The notes under the pieces were generated by a model. The model made no database searches. It saw nothing but the letters and a program-made list of their open reading frames with translations, and was not told the DNA's origin. From Flavobacterium sp. 83 (GTDB lineage Bacteria; Bacteroidota; Bacteroidia; Flavobacteriales; Flavobacteriaceae), in contig NZ_JQMS01000001.1 in the NCBI RefSeq assembly GCF_000744835.1, positions 1,798,001-1,862,000 of the forward strand: a stretch of DNA of 64,000 nucleotides, in the 5' to 3' direction. Below are positions 43,470-51,720 of this stretch, in pieces. The stretch's first letter is position 1; each line of letters starts with the position of its first letter. The position numbers and the translations under genes are program-made.

Positions 43470-45284
43470 ATGACAGCAATTAAACCACTTCATACATTTC
43501 ATATTCCGGTAATGGGACTTGCCTATACTATTGATAGCCCAATAAGAGTGGCTAAGTATGGAATCTCTTCGGTGATTTCAATTATGGATGATGAGCTTAT
43601 CGAAAAAATGAATGCATTTTACAGTAAGCAGTTTGATCTCCCTTACCAAGAAATTACTCAAAAAATACACGATTATCGTGCAGAACGCATTACTTCTTAT
43701 TTGAATTTGGTAGACAAAATCGTAAAAGAAAAATTTGAAAATTTCAAAACTGAATTGTCTGAAAGCAAATTGGCATTAGAAAATTATATTGCAATGTTGC
43801 CTAACAAATCAGAGATTAAATTAGGCTTACAAAATTTGTTGGAAGACGGTTTTACTTTCAAAGAAAATATCAAAAAATATTTGGAGAATAATCTACATCC
43901 TGGGGCAATTGATGTAAATATAATGACCAAACTAGATAAAGATAATTTCATTAAAGACGAACAATTACCAATAGCCTTCAATGATGCACATGCTGCTCTT
44001 CGGGGATTTGCCAATAGCACATTAGAATCATCAGTAGTTTTATCTGCGGGAATGAATCCGAGATTGTACAGTTATTTTGAAAATTTTGCAGCTTTCTTTC
44101 CAGATTTGAACAACAATCTGAAAAAGAAAATTACGCTTAAAGTGAGCGACTTTCGTTCGGCGATGATTCAGGGAAATTTTTTAGCCAAGAAAGGACTTTG
44201 GGTTTCTGAATATAGAATCGAATCCGGTTTAAATTGTGGTGGACATGCTTTTGCTACCGAAGGATATTTGTTAGGACCCATTTTAGAAGAATTCAAACAG
44301 AAAAAAGACCAATTGATTCAATCTGCGCACGATTTAATGGTGAAATCTTTAGGACAAAAAGAAATGCATGTTCCGGAACAACCATTGGATTTAAAAATTA
44401 CCGTTCAAGGCGGTGTAGGAACTGCAGAAGAACACGATTTTTTATTAGACCATTATAAAGTGGATTCTGTGGGTTGGGGTTCCCCGTTTTTATTGGTTCC
44501 CGAAGCGACTTCAGTTGATAAACACACGAGAGAATTATTAGCTGGTGCCAAAGAAGACGATTTGTATTTAAGTCATATTTCGCCGTTGGGAATTCCTTTT
44601 AATACTTTACGCGGAACAACGAATGAAAAATTAAAACTGAAACGTATTCAGGAAAGTAAAGCGGGAAGCTCGTGTCCAAAGCGATTTTTGGCGTTAAGCA
44701 AAGAATACGATGCGAAAGGAATTTGTACATCTTCTAAAAAATACCAAGACTTAAAACTCGAAGAATTACTGCTTCAAAAAGATATTTTATCTGCAGAAAT
44801 TTTCGAAAAAAAGAAAAGTAGTATTACTGAAAAAGCCTGTCTTTGTGTAGGCCTGGCCAATGCTTCGTATCTTGAAAATGACATAAAGATAAAAGGGCAG
44901 GCACAAGGTGTAATTATTTGTCCAGGACCTAACATGGCTTATTTTAACCAAGAAGTTTCACTTTCTAAAATGGTGCAGCATATTTATGGAAATGCTTCTG
45001 TATTAACCGTTACGAATCGTCCGAATCTCTTTGTCAAAGAATTAAGAATGTATTTGGATTATTTGAAAAATGAAATCGCAGCAGTTTCTGATGAAATTAC
45101 TGCGCCGCAAATAAAAAAATGGCATTCATTCCAAAAGAATTTGATGGAAGGAATTGCATATTATGAAGATTTATTTTCAGCAACACCTTTTTTCGAAAGC
45201 ACTAAAAAAGAGATTTTAAATCAATTTAATAGTTACAAAAAGGAATTGATTGAGATTGAAATTCCAGAATTGGTTCTAGTTTAA
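43470..45284 (+). CDS. Conserved 604-residue protein of unknown function, possibly a flavin-type TIM barrel
   Basis: 604 residues from ATG 43470 (MTAIKPLHTFHIPVMGLAYT). The N-terminal part, IDSPIRVAKYGISSVISIMD, recalls the first strand and loop of nitronate-monooxygenase-like barrels. Further on are SGLNCGGHAFATEGYLLGP and LKITVQGGVGTAEEHDFLLD, also reminiscent of flavin-dependent TIM barrels. A later part has several cysteines (GSSCPKRFLALSKEYD, AKGIC, EKACLCVGLAN) that might hold a cluster or metal. I cannot assign a reaction. It appears conserved in Flavobacteriia (recollection). Single gene with its own terminator and no partner. Confidence 0.75.
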   Translation: MTAIKPLHTFHIPVMGLAYTIDSPIRVAKYGISSVISIMDDELIEKMNAFYSKQFDLPYQEITQKIHDYRAERITSYLNLVDKIVKEKFENFKTELSESKLALENYIAMLPNKSEIKLGLQNLLEDGFTFKENIKKYLENNLHPGAIDVNIMTKLDKDNFIKDEQLPIAFNDAHAALRGFANSTLESSVVLSAGMNPRLYSYFENFAAFFPDLNNNLKKKITLKVSDFRSAMIQGNFLAKKGLWVSEYRIESGLNCGGHAFATEGYLLGPILEEFKQKKDQLIQSAHDLMVKSLGQKEMHVPEQPLDLKITVQGGVGTAEEHDFLLDHYKVDSVGWGSPFLLVPEATSVDKHTRELLAGAKEDDLYLSHISPLGIPFNTLRGTTNEKLKLKRIQESKAGSSCPKRFLALSKEYDAKGICTSSKKYQDLKLEELLLQKDILSAEIFEKKKSSITEKACLCVGLANASYLENDIKIKGQAQGVIICPGPNMAYFNQEVSLSKMVQHIYGNASVLTVTNRPNLFVKELRMYLDYLKNEIAAVSDEITAPQIKKWHSFQKNLMEGIAYYEDLFSATPFFESTKKEILNQFNSYKKELIEIEIPELVLV

Positions 45285-45286
45285 TT

Positions 45287-45321
45287 AAAACGGGCTTGAA
45301 ATTTCTCAAGCCCGTTTTTTT
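45287..45321 (+). terminator. Terminator of the 604-residue protein gene
   Basis: AAAACGGGCTTGA pairs with TCAAGCCCGTTTT around a 6-nt loop, followed by T5. It begins at the stop codon. Confidence 0.9.
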
Positions 45322-45406
45322 ATTTTCTGTAGTTTTGGAAATGTTAAAATGATATAAAATGGGCTTTTAATTTTTTAAATAAGATTTACTTTAAAAAATT
45401 ATAATC

Positions 45407-45414
45407 TACCTTTG
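45407..45414 (+). promoter_or_regulatory. -7 box giving a leaderless transcript
   Basis: TACCTTTG at 45407-45414, with a TTTA -33-like element at 45385-45388 (18-nt spacer). The predicted start, 45419-45421, coincides with the GTG start codon of the next gene. Confidence 0.55.
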
Positions 45415-45418
45415 CCCC

Positions 45419-45793
45419 GTGAAAAAAATAGCACTCATAATAGTATTGTTTATGTTTATAAAGCCATTATTCCCGGTTTTAGAATATGCAGTTAATTATG
45501 ACTATATTTCAAAAGTACTTTGTGTAAATAAGGCAAAACCCATGATGCATTGTAATGGAAAATGCCATTTGATGAAAGAACTCGCCAAAGCACAGGAAAC
45601 AGAAAAACAAACTTCGTCTAACAAAAAGAATCTAACAGTAGATACTGTTGATTTAATTTTGGACATCAAAAACGACTTCTCCTTATTAGTTTATAACGGA
45701 AATACCAAAACACCAATACATTCAAAATATAGTAATCTATATTCCCACCTGAATTTATATTCCATTTTTCATCCGCCCATTTTTATTTCCTAA
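45419..45793 (+). CDS. Small Cys-containing membrane or secreted protein heading the MbnP/MbnH cluster
   Basis: 124 residues, GTG start. N-terminal hydrophobic segment MKKIALIIVLFMFIKPLFPV. Then YDYISKVLCVNKAKPMMHCN and GKCHLMKELAKAQE contain three Cys, two His and several Met (HCNGKCHLM), a likely metal site. The remainder is hydrophilic, ending HLNLYSIFHPPIFIS. Similar small proteins sit near copper- or metal-related genes in Bacteroidota (recollection). The context with MbnP and MbnH supports a copper role (inference). Confidence 0.7.
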   Translation: MKKIALIIVLFMFIKPLFPVLEYAVNYDYISKVLCVNKAKPMMHCNGKCHLMKELAKAQETEKQTSSNKKNLTVDTVDLILDIKNDFSLLVYNGNTKTPIHSKYSNLYSHLNLYSIFHPPIFIS

Positions 45794-45906
45794 ATTTCAT
45801 CTGAAACACTTTTACGTGTGCTTTTTTATTTGACAAATGTCATTTGAAATTCTCTTGTGCGCGTAATTATTTCAAAACAAATAAGAAGAAATATACAATC
45901 ATATAA

Positions 45907-46704
45907 ATGAAAAATTTACTGAATAAAGCAATAGCTATTATTGCATTAAGCACTGTATTTGCAGGCTGTACTAATAATGATGAGGTAATCTCAGGAACAG
46001 GAAACTTAGGGGTTGAATTTGATAATTCTTTTGGGGCAAATGACTTGATATTGAGTACGCAAGCCAATACAACTTCTAATAGTGAAGTATTAAAAATCAC
46101 TACCGTTAAATACATCATCAGCAACATTGTCTTGACCAAAGAGGATGGAACAACTTTTACTTATCCAAAAAGCGAAAGCTATTTTATTGTTGATGAAGCT
46201 ACTGAGACTAGCCATTTATTGGAATTAACGAATGTTCCTGCGGCAAATTATACCAAAGTAAAATTTGGAATAGGAGTTGACAAAGCGCAATGGGAACTGG
46301 GCGCAACGGGTCAGGGAAATTTTCTGGCTACCGCACAAGCAGCAGGAATGATGTGGAGCTGGTCTGCGGGCTATAAATTTTTGGCTTTCGAAGGTACATT
46401 TACGTCCCCAACCGTGGCAAACAGTACTTCATTTATGGTTCACACAGGACAAACCGGAACAGATTATAATTATACCGAAGTAACACTTGATTTGCCTACA
46501 AAAGCGATGGTTCGAACAACTATTGCTCCAGAAATTCATGTCGTGGCCGATGTGTCTAAAATTATTGACGGAACAAACAAAATCAAATTGTCTGACAATA
46601 ACATGGGCGGAATGGGAGCCATGATTATGGGCGGAACAAATTTGCCTTTAATCACAGCAAACCTTAACGGAATGTTTACCGTAGCGCACGTTCATAACGA
46701 TTAA
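45907..46704 (+). CDS. MbnP family copper-binding-type lipoprotein
   Basis: 265 residues. Lipobox VFAGC (Cys near 21). The MbnP domain follows: LGVEFDNSFGANDLILST, ITTVKYIISNIVLTKEDGT, SYFIVDEATETSHLLELTNV, VKFGIGVDKAQWELGATGQG, GMMWSWSAGYKFLAFEGTF and ADVSKIIDG. MbnP proteins are periplasmic partners of MbnH, which oxidises a Trp in MbnP to kynurenine to create a copper site. Trp residues in WSWSAGYKF are present. The tail contains an unusual Met/Gly run (NNMGGMGAMIMGGTNLP) and VAHVHND. It lies upstream of the MbnH gene across hairpin element C. Confidence 0.9.
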   Translation: MKNLLNKAIAIIALSTVFAGCTNNDEVISGTGNLGVEFDNSFGANDLILSTQANTTSNSEVLKITTVKYIISNIVLTKEDGTTFTYPKSESYFIVDEATETSHLLELTNVPAANYTKVKFGIGVDKAQWELGATGQGNFLATAQAAGMMWSWSAGYKFLAFEGTFTSPTVANSTSFMVHTGQTGTDYNYTEVTLDLPTKAMVRTTIAPEIHVVADVSKIIDGTNKIKLSDNNMGGMGAMIMGGTNLPLITANLNGMFTVAHVHND

Positions 46705-46718
46705 TTCGTGTTGAATTA

Positions 46719-46861
46719 GAAGCTATTTCCTACTATACATTGCAAGTCCTCGCTAAAAAATGTGGTTTTCTAAGCTGGAAAAAGAGCTTCCTTTGGTCGC
46801 TTTTTTCCAGCAAGAAAAACTACATTTTTCTGCTGTGGGCTTTCCATTACTATCAGGGCTA
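46719..46861. repeat. Dispersed long-hairpin element, copy C
   Basis: Edges GAAGCTATTTCCTACTATAC and CATTACTATCAGGGCTA. The arms at about 46755-46783 and 46801-46830 pair over nearly 29 bp (CTGGAAAAA with TTTTTCCAG, AAAATG with CATTTT). The loop at 46784-46800 is GAGCTTCCTTTGGTCGC. It fills the space between the MbnP and MbnH genes and ends 12 nt before the MbnH ATG. Confidence 0.8.
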
Positions 46862-46873
46862 AAAAACGTGAAA

Positions 46874-47911
46874 ATGTACAAATTAATACTGTTATTTCTT
46901 TTTTTGACTTTGTTTTCCAGTTGTTCGGATCTAGATGATGTTTATGTCAATAAACCTTTAGATTTCGAAGTGCCGGCTAATTTTCCGGATTTGGCTTATA
47001 ATATCGCACTGAATCCGCCAACAGAGAAAGGATTTGAACTGGGAAAAAAGTTGTTTTACGATGGAAGATTATCTTCGGATGGTCTTATTTCTTGCGGTTT
47101 TTGTCACATTCAGGAAAATGCATTTACACATCACGGACATACATTCAGTCACGGAGTTGGGGATAATATAGGAACTAGAAACACGCCTTCAATTCAAAAT
47201 CTGGGCTATCAGACGGCATTTATGTACGATGGAGCAACAACGCATTTAGATTTACAACCCATTATTCCGTTGACAAGTGGAATTGAAATGAATGGAAATC
47301 TGACAACAATTGTTGCGATGATGAAAGCGGATAAAACTTATCAAAAGCTTTTTCAGCAAGCATTTACTGATGGAGCCATAAATACCGAAAATATGCTGAA
47401 AGCACTTTCTCAATTCATGTTGATGGTGACTTCATCTAATTCTAAATTTGATAAATACCGCCGCAATGAAACAGGCGGTACTTTAACTTCTGAGGAATTA
47501 ATGGGTTATGCAATTTTCAATGCAAAGTGTGCTTCGTGCCATGCCACGGATTTGATGACTGATAACTCATATAGAAATAATGGCTTGGCTGTTAATCCAA
47601 AAATAAATGATGTGGGAAGATTTCGGGTGACACAAGTAGCAATAGATTACTATAAATTTAAAGTGCCCAGTTTGCGAAATGTTGAAAAAACCGCGCCTTA
47701 TATGCACGATGGAAGATTCGGGACATTAGAAACGGTTTTGAATCATTATGCTTCTGGAGTTGTAAACGGAGCAACTTTAGACCCAATTCTAAATCAAAAC
47801 GGAAATTTAGGAATTCCGCTTTCTGATACTGAAAAAACACAATTAATTGCCTTCCTAAAAACACTAACCGATAATCAATATCTCACCGATAAACGATTCT
47901 CAGAATATTAA
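46874..47911 (+). CDS. MbnH family di-heme cytochrome c peroxidase-like lipoprotein
   Basis: 345 residues from ATG 46874 (a GTG two codons earlier is an alternative; further upstream is hairpin C). Lipobox SSC. Two haem c sites: CGFCH (C74-H78) and CASCH (C219-H223). Conserved CcpA/MauG-family parts include GFELGKKLFYDGRLSSDG, NAFTHHGHTFSHGVGDNIG, RNTPSIQNLGYQTAFMYDG, KVPSLRNVEKTAPYMHDGRF and PLSDTEKTQLIAFLKTL. MbnH uses a high-valent di-haem state to oxidise a Trp in MbnP. It needs periplasmic haem attachment by Ccm/Ccs, not seen here. Confidence 0.93.
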   Translation: MYKLILLFLFLTLFSSCSDLDDVYVNKPLDFEVPANFPDLAYNIALNPPTEKGFELGKKLFYDGRLSSDGLISCGFCHIQENAFTHHGHTFSHGVGDNIGTRNTPSIQNLGYQTAFMYDGATTHLDLQPIIPLTSGIEMNGNLTTIVAMMKADKTYQKLFQQAFTDGAINTENMLKALSQFMLMVTSSNSKFDKYRRNETGGTLTSEELMGYAIFNAKCASCHATDLMTDNSYRNNGLAVNPKINDVGRFRVTQVAIDYYKFKVPSLRNVEKTAPYMHDGRFGTLETVLNHYASGVVNGATLDPILNQNGNLGIPLSDTEKTQLIAFLKTLTDNQYLTDKRFSEY

Positions 47912-47915
47912 AACC

Positions 47916-48887
47916 ATGAAAAATAAAATTTTACTTTTTGTTTTAGTTCTTTTTGTAAACCAGCTTGTTGCTGCCAAAATTGAGAAAGACAGCATTTCGA
48001 GATTTACCTTCCAGAAAATGCAATTACTAGAAGATTTAGAAGATGATTGTGATGCCTGTGGCTGTTCTGCAAGTGGTGGAAGTATGGGATTTAGTTCTAT
48101 GCTAAACAACAATTTTATCGGCTTGCGCTATTTCAATCAAAGCTACACTAGTCGTGACGGAATTTTTGCCAACTCTCCGTGGATTGACGAAAATTTCAAT
48201 ACAATCCAAATTTGGACTAAAATTCCAATCACAGAAAAAATCCAGATTTCAGCATTGGTTCCGTATCACTTTCACAATCGGGAACGTTCCACTGGAACAG
48301 AAAATATTCAAGGATTAGGAGACGTTTCAGTTATGGCGATGTATTCTGTATATCAAACGCACAAAGACAGTACGGTTTTTACACATAAATTGCAATTGGG
48401 TGGCGGCGTAAAAATTCCAACAGGAAAATTTGATGAAGCTAACAATACCGGAAGTGTCAATCAGAGTTTCCAAGTAGGAACAGGAAGTTGGGATTATCTT
48501 TTAGTGTCGGAATATGTGATTAAAAAGAGAAATTTGGGGTTAAGCACGATGTTGAATTATACTTTCAAAACCGAAAATCAAAAACAGTATCAATTTGGAA
48601 ATCAATTTAATTATGGCAGTACGCTGTTTTATCTTTTTGATTTACCTACGATAAAACTGGTTCCGCAATTGGGCTTGGCTGGTGAAGTCTATGCAACCAA
48701 TAAACAATATGGAGAGAAACTGCCGGATACTTCTGGAGATATTCTTTTTAGTAAATTTGGGATTGAAGCCGGAAAAGGGGACTTTTCGATTGGTGTCAAT
48801 GCGATGCTTCCCATCAATCAACATTTATCCAATTCAAAAATTGAAGCTAATTACCGTTGGAGCGTCAATCTGAATTATACTTTGTAA
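47916..48887 (+). CDS. Outer-membrane beta-barrel protein of the MbnP/MbnH cluster
   Basis: 323 residues. Signal peptide near 1-19, then an acidic stretch EDLEDDCDACGCSASGGSMG with three Cys close together, a possible metal site. The rest is alternating barrel strands (NNNFIGLRYFNQSYTSRDGI, HKLQLGGGVKIPTGKFDEAN, SLNYTL-like end VNLNYTL). This resembles the phenol-degradation MetA/'transporter' barrel family. It begins 5 nt after the MbnH stop, so it is in the same operon. Possibly a copper-related outer-membrane channel; the substrate is inferred only from context. Confidence 0.8.
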   Translation: MKNKILLFVLVLFVNQLVAAKIEKDSISRFTFQKMQLLEDLEDDCDACGCSASGGSMGFSSMLNNNFIGLRYFNQSYTSRDGIFANSPWIDENFNTIQIWTKIPITEKIQISALVPYHFHNRERSTGTENIQGLGDVSVMAMYSVYQTHKDSTVFTHKLQLGGGVKIPTGKFDEANNTGSVNQSFQVGTGSWDYLLVSEYVIKKRNLGLSTMLNYTFKTENQKQYQFGNQFNYGSTLFYLFDLPTIKLVPQLGLAGEVYATNKQYGEKLPDTSGDILFSKFGIEAGKGDFSIGVNAMLPINQHLSNSKIEANYRWSVNLNYTL

Positions 48888-48895
48888 AAACAAAA

Positions 48896-48927
48896 AAAGG
48901 AGCTTCGATCGAAGCTCCTTTTTTTAT
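48896..48927. terminator. Two-way terminator between the MbnP/MbnH cluster and lysS
   Basis: AAAAGGAGCTTC, GATC, GAAGCTCCTTTT: a perfect 12-bp stem with T/A runs on both sides, between converging genes. Confidence 0.92.
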
Positions 48928-48947
48928 ATAATATTAAACTGAATAAA

Positions 48948-50657
48948 TTATTCTTTTAATCGACAGGCTTTAACATCACCATCAACAACTACTTCAGTCA
49001 ATCCCAAAGAAGATAAGTTTTTCATGGCTTTGTCCCATTTTTTACCGCTCAATCCAGAATTAATTTTAAGTAGGCCAAATTCCATTTGGTTGTTATTGGT
49101 TTGCAATAACACAACAATCAATTTCTCATCTTCTTCCAATTCAATTTTCACTTGTTTTTTCTCTGGTCTCATTTGAGGGAATAACAATACTTCTTGAATA
49201 GAAGAATTATTGGTCAGGAACATCATCAAACGGTCCATTCCAATTCCTAATCCAGAAGTTGGCGGCATTCCGTATTCTAACGCTCTCAAGAAATCCTCAT
49301 CGATGATTCCCGTTGCTTCATCATCTCCTTTTTCGGACAAGCGCATTTGCTCTTCAAAACGTTCTCTTTGGTCAATTGGGTCGTTCAATTCAGAATATGC
49401 GTTCGCTACTTCTTTACCGCAAACCATCAATTCAAAACGTTCTGTCAATTCTGGATTGTCCCGGTGTTGTTTGCAAAGCGGAGACATTTCCTTTGGATAA
49501 TCCGTGATGAAAGTAGGCTGAATATAATTTCCTTCACATTTAGCACCAAAAATCTCATCGATCAGTTTTCCTTTACCCATGGTTTTATCCACGTCAATTC
49601 CCATACCTCTAGCAGCTTCAAATAATTCTGCTTCATTTTTTCCTGAAATATCAAATCCAGTAAAATGTTTGATAGAATCCGTCATTGTAACTCTTGCATA
49701 CGGAGCTTTGAAGTTCACGGTATGTTCTCCAAAAGTCGCTTCGCTGGTTCCATTCACACCAATGGCGCAATGTTCTAATAAGTTTTCGGTGAAATTCATC
49801 ATCCAGTTGTAGTCTTTGTAGGCTACATATATTTCCATGGCAGTAAATTCTGGGTTGTGCGTTCGGTCCATTCCTTCGTTACGGAAGTTTTTCGAAAACT
49901 CATAAACACCATCAAAACCACCAACAATTAATCTTTTTAAGTACAACTCATTTGCAATACGCATGTACAATGGCATATCAAGCGAGTTGTGGTGCGTGAT
50001 AAAAGGACGCGCTGCGGCACCACCGGGAATTGGTTGTAAAACAGGCGTTTCTACTTCAAGATATCCTTTGTCATTAAAGAAAGAACGCATTGAGTTGAAC
50101 AATTTTGTTCTCTTGATAAACGTTTCTTTTACGTGGTCGTTTACGGTTAAATCCACGTAACGACGACGGTATCTTTGTTCTGGATCAGCAAAAGCATCGT
50201 GCGTTTTACCATCAGCATCTGTTTTTACAACAGGAAGTGGTTTTAAGGCTTTTGCTAAAACGGTCAATCCATAAACATGAACTGAGATTTCACCCACTTG
50301 CGTTTTGAAAACCGTTCCGCGAATACCAATAAAATCGCCAATATCCAATAGTTTTTTGAAAACTACATTGTACATTGTTTTCTCTTCATCAGTCGAAATA
50401 TCATCTCTCGAAACATATACTTGAATACGTCCTTCAGCATCTTTCAATTCTGCAAATGATGCCTTTCCCATGATACGCTTACCCATCAAACGTCCTGCTA
50501 AAACAACTTCTTTTCCTTCGTACTTCTCGAAATCGGCTAGGATTTCGCTAGAATAAGCGGTTGTGATAAATTCGGCTGCCGGATAAGGCTCAATGCCTAA
50601 ATTGCGTAATTCGGTAAGTGCTTCTCTGCGTAATATTTCTTGTTCGGATAATGCCAT
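48948..50657 (-). CDS. lysS: Lysine--tRNA ligase
   Basis: 569 residues. The N-terminal OB-fold anticodon-binding domain spans about 50-160 (EVVLAGRLMGKRIMGKASFA). The class IIb catalytic core has motif 1 (FFNDKGYLEVETPVL), motif 2 (FRNEGMDRTHNPEFTAMEIY) and motif 3 (GLGIGMDRLMMFL). About 65 residues follow the usual end at LLFPQMRPEKK (EEDEKLIVVLLQTNNNQMEF, LGLTEVVVDGDVKACRLKE), a Bacteroidota-type C-terminal extension of unknown use. It is expected to be essential. It is divergent from lipB; hairpin D and other repeats lie between. Confidence 0.98.
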   Translation of the reverse strand: MALSEQEILRREALTELRNLGIEPYPAAEFITTAYSSEILADFEKYEGKEVVLAGRLMGKRIMGKASFAELKDAEGRIQVYVSRDDISTDEEKTMYNVVFKKLLDIGDFIGIRGTVFKTQVGEISVHVYGLTVLAKALKPLPVVKTDADGKTHDAFADPEQRYRRRYVDLTVNDHVKETFIKRTKLFNSMRSFFNDKGYLEVETPVLQPIPGGAAARPFITHHNSLDMPLYMRIANELYLKRLIVGGFDGVYEFSKNFRNEGMDRTHNPEFTAMEIYVAYKDYNWMMNFTENLLEHCAIGVNGTSEATFGEHTVNFKAPYARVTMTDSIKHFTGFDISGKNEAELFEAARGMGIDVDKTMGKGKLIDEIFGAKCEGNYIQPTFITDYPKEMSPLCKQHRDNPELTERFELMVCGKEVANAYSELNDPIDQRERFEEQMRLSEKGDDEATGIIDEDFLRALEYGMPPTSGLGIGMDRLMMFLTNNSSIQEVLLFPQMRPEKKQVKIELEEDEKLIVVLLQTNNNQMEFGLLKINSGLSGKKWDKAMKNLSSLGLTEVVVDGDVKACRLKE

Positions 50658-50678
50658 TTTATGCTGTTTTTAAGAGCG

Positions 50679-50686
50679 CAAAGATA
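50679..50686 (-). promoter_or_regulatory. -7 box of lysS
   Basis: The minus strand reads TATCTTTG, an exact consensus match. Predicted start near 50673; leader about 16 nt. Confidence 0.55.
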
Positions 50687-50732
50687 GTCTTTATGTCTTA
50701 AAGTTACAAAAACCAAAAAATGATTTTTTTAG

Positions 50733-50765
50733 CTCCCTCTCAGCAGGAGAGGGCGGGGGGTTAGG
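50733..50765. repeat. GC-rich hairpin repeat CTCCCTCTC..GGAGAGGG
   Basis: CCCTCTC, AGCA, then GGAGAGGG forms a short stem, followed by CGGGGGGTTAGG. It is far more GC-rich than the surroundings. I recall similar 'CCCTCTCC..GGAGAGGG' elements in many Bacteroidota intergenic regions. It lies between lysS and lipB, just before hairpin element D. Confidence 0.55.
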
Positions 50766-50804
50766 TTTTTTTCGGGAGCAAAAACGAAAGGATTTTCAAG
50801 ACGA

Positions 50805-50885
50805 CCTGTCCCGCTATTTGCTCTATCTTTTTATCTTGTTTGAAAAAAAACAAGATAAAAAGGATGCCGCTACTATCGGGGCTAT
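50805..50885. repeat. Dispersed long-hairpin element, copy D (short loop form)
   Basis: Edges CCTGTCCCGCTATTTGCTC and GCCGCTACTATCGGGGCTA match the edge motifs of copies B and C. The arms 50827-50841 and 50848-50862 are a perfect 15-bp inverted repeat (CTTTTTATCTTGTTT). The loop is only GAAAAA, lacking the GAGCTTCC..GGTCGC loop of the other copies. The 352-bp gap 50658-51009 otherwise has no gene; a reading frame that joins lipB through this repeat is an artefact. Confidence 0.7.
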
Positions 50886-50948
50886 GCTACCATTTTTTGT
50901 GCTTTGGAACCAGAAGAATAAAATCAAAATTCATCTTTCAAAACTTTG

Positions 50949-50956
50949 TATCTTTG
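50949..50956 (+). promoter_or_regulatory. -7 box of lipB
   Basis: TATCTTTG matches the consensus. The predicted start near 50962 excludes the long upstream frame from the lipB mRNA and supports the ATG at 51010. Confidence 0.55.
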
Positions 50957-51009
50957 CGGTTCAAAAATACGTGAACGAAATAGGATTTCTTCGTTCCTCG
51001 CAATTACAA

Positions 51010-51720
51010 ATGAACAAAACCATCCAACTTCAAGATTTACGAAATAAAGATTACAAAGAAACTTGGGAATACCAAGAAGAATTGTTCAAAGGAATCGTTG
51101 ACTTGAAAATCAAAAACAGGAGAGAGGAAACGAGTTTGCAAACACCTAATTATTTCCTTTTTGTAGAACATCCACATGTTTATACGTTAGGTAAAAGTGG
51201 TGATTTAAGTAATTTACTTTTATCCGAAAAACAACTCGAAGCCAAAGGAGCTACCTTCTATAAAATCAATCGCGGCGGTGATATTACGTATCACGGTCCT
51301 GGACAAATTGTAGGATATCCCATTATTGACTTAGAAAATTTTTTTACAGACATTCATAAATATTTGCGTTTTTTGGAAGAAGCTATTATCCTTACTCTTC
51401 AAGAATTTGGAATTGCTAGCGGTAGAAGCGAAGGTGAAACAGGTGTTTGGTTGGGCGCAGGAACTCCATTTGCAAGAAAAATTTGTGCTATGGGTGTGCG
51501 CGCTTCCCGTTGGGTAACCATGCACGGATTTGCTTTAAATGTAAATGCCGATTTAGGTTATTTTGACAATATTATTCCGTGTGGGATTCGCGGTAAAGCC
51601 GTAACATCATTAAACGTAGAACTCGGAGTGGAAACAGTAAACGAGGAAGAAGTAAAAGAAAAAATCTTGAAGCATTTCTCTACTCTTTTTGATGCGACTT
51701 TTGATGAATTTGAAATCTAA
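51010..51720 (+). CDS. lipB: Octanoyl-[acyl-carrier-protein]-protein N-octanoyltransferase
   Basis: 236 residues from ATG 51010 ([20 protein letters not shown]), the usual family length. The frame stays open to 50818, but that part overlaps hairpin D and lies upstream of the promoter. A GTG at 50971 is a less likely alternative. Active-site parts are [40 protein letters not shown] with the conserved Lys, and [12 protein letters not shown] with the thioester Cys. It moves octanoate from ACP to lipoyl domains. The 3' end overlaps the convergent rnhB by 4 bp. Confidence 0.96.
   Translation: MNKTIQLQDLRNKDYKETWEYQEELFKGIVDLKIKNRREETSLQTPNYFLFVEHPHVYTLGKSGDLSNLLLSEKQLEAKGATFYKINRGGDITYHGPGQIVGYPIIDLENFFTDIHKYLRFLEEAIILTLQEFGIASGRSEGETGVWLGAGTPFARKICAMGVRASRWVTMHGFALNVNADLGYFDNIIPCGIRGKAVTSLNVELGVETVNEEEVKEKILKHFSTLFDATFDEFEI

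Noticed and set aside
46760..46873. 38-codon N-terminal extension of the MbnH gene
   Set aside because: It is translated repeat (hairpin C); the signal peptide with lipobox begins at 46874.
50818..51009. N-terminal 64-codon extension of lipB
   Set aside because: It spans hairpin element D and lies upstream of the predicted lipB promoter; LipB proteins normally start at the [10 protein letters not shown] position.
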